Of a stretch of DNA of 64,000 nt, positions 61,698 through 64,000 are shown in pieces; the stretch's first letter is position 1, and each line of letters starts with the position of its first letter. The notes below the pieces were generated by a model that had not been told where the DNA came from, made no database searches, and saw only the letters and a list, made by a program, of their open reading frames with translations. Position numbers and translations under genes: made by a program. This stretch comes from Diphasiastrum complanatum (Eukaryota; Streptophyta; Lycopodiopsida; Lycopodiales; Lycopodiaceae): the NCBI GenBank assembly GCA_029204225.1, contig CM055102.1:26268922-26332921 (forward strand), given 5' to 3'.

Positions 61698-63082
61698 GGT
61701 AGCTTAGACAGGCTCAGCAAGAGGATCCTCATTGTCAGGGAATTGTGAGAGAGACAAATCTTGCGCAAGTAGATTCTCAAGGTGAGAGTTCTAGTCTCCT
61801 TGCTCACACTTACCTTAAATATACCATAGAAGATGGTATGATTAAGAAAAATGGCAAACTTCTCGTTCCAGCTTGTGAGCTGTGTAGGAAGATCGTCCAT
61901 ATATATCATGATAGCCCTAGTGCAGGTCATCCTGGTGTGGATAGGACCTATGAGTTGATCGTACATAACTTCTGGTGGCCTAAATTGAAAAAAAGATGTT
62001 TACCATTATGTGACGCACTGTTTGAAGTGCCAGGTCAATAAAGATGAAAGGATTAAAACTCCTGGAGTTTTACACCCACTACCTGTGCCAGGTGGAAGAT
62101 GGGAGAGTATCTCCTTGGATTTTATCACTAACTTACCTCGTACACAGTCACAACATGATTCTATCTTGGTCGTAGTTGACAGACTCACTAAGATGGCTCA
62201 TTTTATTCCAACGCGTAAAAAGATTGATGCGGCTGGAGTAGCTAATTTGTTTATCGAGCATGTGTTTAGACTTCATGGATTACCGTCATCCATAATGTCT
62301 GACAGGGATACTCGATTCACTGCAGTTATGGCCAAACTTGAAGTCCAATTGAGAATGAGCAGTACGGAGCATGCTGAAACGGATGGCCAAACTGAGAGAG
62401 TCAACCAGACAATGACAAGAAAAATGTGAGTACTAAGATGAGTCCTTTCGAGCTTAATTATGGTTTTAGGCCAGCTAGCCCTGTTACGGTAGGAATTTCT
62501 CAGGGAGTGCCTAGTGCGGCTAATATCCTAACTCAAATGAATGAAATGCTTGAGTTAGCGAAGGTTAATATTAGGCAAGCGATGGATCGAGCTAAGTCTT
62601 ACGCTGATCAGCAGCGCACGCCTAGAGAGTTTGTGGTAGGAGACATGGTGTTTCTCCAAGTACCCAAGGACTCTACTAAGACCCGTAAGACATGCAAATG
62701 TTACAAGGTATCCCCGCGTTATTGTGGACCCTGGAAAATTGTTAAAAGGATCAGTGATGTTTCTTATAAGTTAGATTTTCCTAAAACTTGTAAAGTGCAT
62801 CCTGTATTTCATGTTTCTAGATTGAAACGGGTTTTACATAACGGTGATAACTTGTTGTCTGATGGTTTCTTTGCATTCCAAGAGCAGGGAGAAGTAACCC
62901 ATGGGCCAACGAGGGTATTGGATAGGCGGAAGAGGCGTTTACGCAACGGTTTGATCCGTGAGTACTTGGTTGCTTCGCATGGCATGCCTGTCTCTGATGC
63001 TACCTAGGAGACCGCGCACAGTTTGCGTGCACAATACACTACCTTTGCCATCGCGGACGATGTTACTTGAGGGGGGAAGGGA
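61698..63082 (+). pseudogene. Ty3/gypsy integrase and chromodomain-clade tail
   Basis: Starts LRQAQQEDPH, then DGMIKKNGKLLVP and the H2C2 zinc domain HIYHDSPSAGHPGVDRTYEL ending CLKCQVNK. The catalytic triad follows: ISLDFITNLPRT, SSIMSDRDTRF and AETDGQTERVNQTM. About 100 bases between the catalytic Glu block and MSPFELNYGFRPASP are deleted, with a stop. The C-terminal part is GDMVFLQVPK, SPRYCGPWKIVKRISDVSYK, VHPVFHVSRLKRV and a shortened chromodomain start, GPTRVLDRRKRRLRNGLIRE. The protein ends at 63007; GAGGGGGGAAGGGA forms the polypurine tract before the LTR. Confidence 0.88.
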
Positions 63083-64000
63083 TGTTACAACTTTTACTCC
63101 CTGTCTTGGTTGTTTACTATTTTTACTTATAGATGTATTTCTTGTAGATACAGAAATGGCTAAGTCACCGGCCTGTGGTGACCTTTGTAACAGAAATGTA
63201 AATAAAGTTGTTAATTAAGTTTCTGAGCCTCAGAGTCGCATGTTGCTTGGGTATAGGGTACTGGGTCATTAATTAGGAGTGGCTGGACTGGCCTCCTAAA
63301 AAGTAGGAAAGTTGACAAGTCAACGTGACACATCTCATATGCTCATCGGGACACTTGGTCCAGTGAATGAGTGACACATGTTAGGGTTGACCGGTCAAAC
63401 ATGACACATGTCACATGCTCACTTGGTCCAGAGTGGATGAGTGACACATGTCAAGCTACTCACTTGCCTATGTGTCAGGGTACTGCCAAGTGGCAAGTGT
63501 TGACTGTGCATGGAGTTGGCCATGTGTCGAGATTTAGAAAGGGTCAGGGTTGAGGGGTGCTTGAGGATTGTGTATAAGTGAGCCTAGAGAGAGGCATTCC
63601 TCATCATAATCTATGCACAAAGGCTGGGAGGAGACGACGCAGCCAGCTCCACTGTGTTTGTGTTTGATGCTATGCGCTTGCAGGGAATCAGAAAGGTTGG
63701 AAGTTTGTGGCGATCAATGCATGTTTGGACGGGTGTTGGTAGGAAGATCAGGGAGAGCCTGACAATAGCTGGCAAACCCTCTCTTCCAGGGGGATACCTT
63801 GGAAGGGTCCAGTCTCAATCTCAAGCTGATGTGATGAGACGCGAAGCTGGCCTAATGAGAATCTCAAACCATGAGACACTTTTGAATCCAAGTATCATGG
63901 TAGAATAGGGAACCTTCTTATATCCAAATCCAAGAAATGGGTCCGATAATAGTCAGGTTTAACCCCTAACTGGCCTTGCCATGCTCTCCGAAGATATGCT
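63083..64000 (+). repeat. Right LTR of the gypsy element (runs to or past window end)
   Basis: Begins TGTTACAACTTTTACTCCC directly after the polypurine tract. It contains repeated GTGACACATGTCA/TGACACATCTC words (63328-63460), a TATA-like GTGTATAAGTGAG at about 63570-63580 and a leader afterwards. Its end is not recognised, so it may extend beyond the window. The missing last exon of the membrane protein gene must lie further on. Confidence 0.75.

Overview
The window reads as nuclear DNA of a land plant with a large, transposon-swollen genome. Reasons: a sterol C-22 desaturase P450 (CYP710A type), a plant-type multi-pass membrane protein gene with nine consistently phased exons, long AT-rich spacers, and dense plant-type Copia, Ty3/gypsy, CACTA and LINE remnants. 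Low GC, long (AG)n tracts and TE-filled introns would suit a fern or another large-genome lineage, but I cannot name the species. I saw no rRNA gene, tRNA gene, CRISPR array or bacterial-style operon.

Layout. 1-5.1 kb: one arm of a long inverted pair of non-coding repeats (partner at 26.0-27.5 kb), then a Copia fragment on the minus strand. 5.1-8.5 kb: no recognisable gene. 8.5-19.9 kb: Copia element A with both LTRs, interrupted by Copia element B (LTRs, tRNA-Met-type primer site, 5-bp target duplication CCCAC). B is interrupted in turn by truncated element C, which carries a 459-codon ORF whose reverse-transcriptase part is replaced by unrecognised sequence. 19.9-25.5 kb: a decayed antisense Ty3/gypsy element and Copia fragment D, close to B. 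25.5-30.1 kb: two long (AG)n tracts, the second inverted-repeat arm, and a Tat/Athila-type primer site followed by non-coding sequence. 30.47-31.98 kb: an intact intronless CYP710A gene. 32-38 kb: AT-rich spacer with a near-perfect hairpin, then a second Tat/Athila-type primer site. 38-42 kb: a Ty3/gypsy gag, then abutting pieces of Copia RT, CACTA TNP2 transposase, Copia integrase and gypsy integrase. 42.8 kb to beyond the window end: the nine-exon membrane protein gene. Its 11.25-kb seventh intron holds a gypsy element, three LINE remnants, LINE ORF1-like tandem duplications and a broken COAD (phosphopantetheine adenylyltransferase) copy. Its next intron holds a minus-strand LINE and a gypsy 3' end with LTR.

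Two host genes appear functional. CYP710A would introduce the C-22 double bond of plant sterols (sitosterol to stigmasterol type). The membrane protein gene keeps every exon open despite more than 16 kb of inserted repeats. Nearly all other coding signal is decayed transposon. The best leads are the chimeric ORF in element C, the COAD copy touching a LINE tail, a LINE group sharing a TTAATAAAGCT-like 3' end with varied simple-repeat tails, and a tandem duplication across a 5' splice site. I found no clearly new defence or metabolic system.
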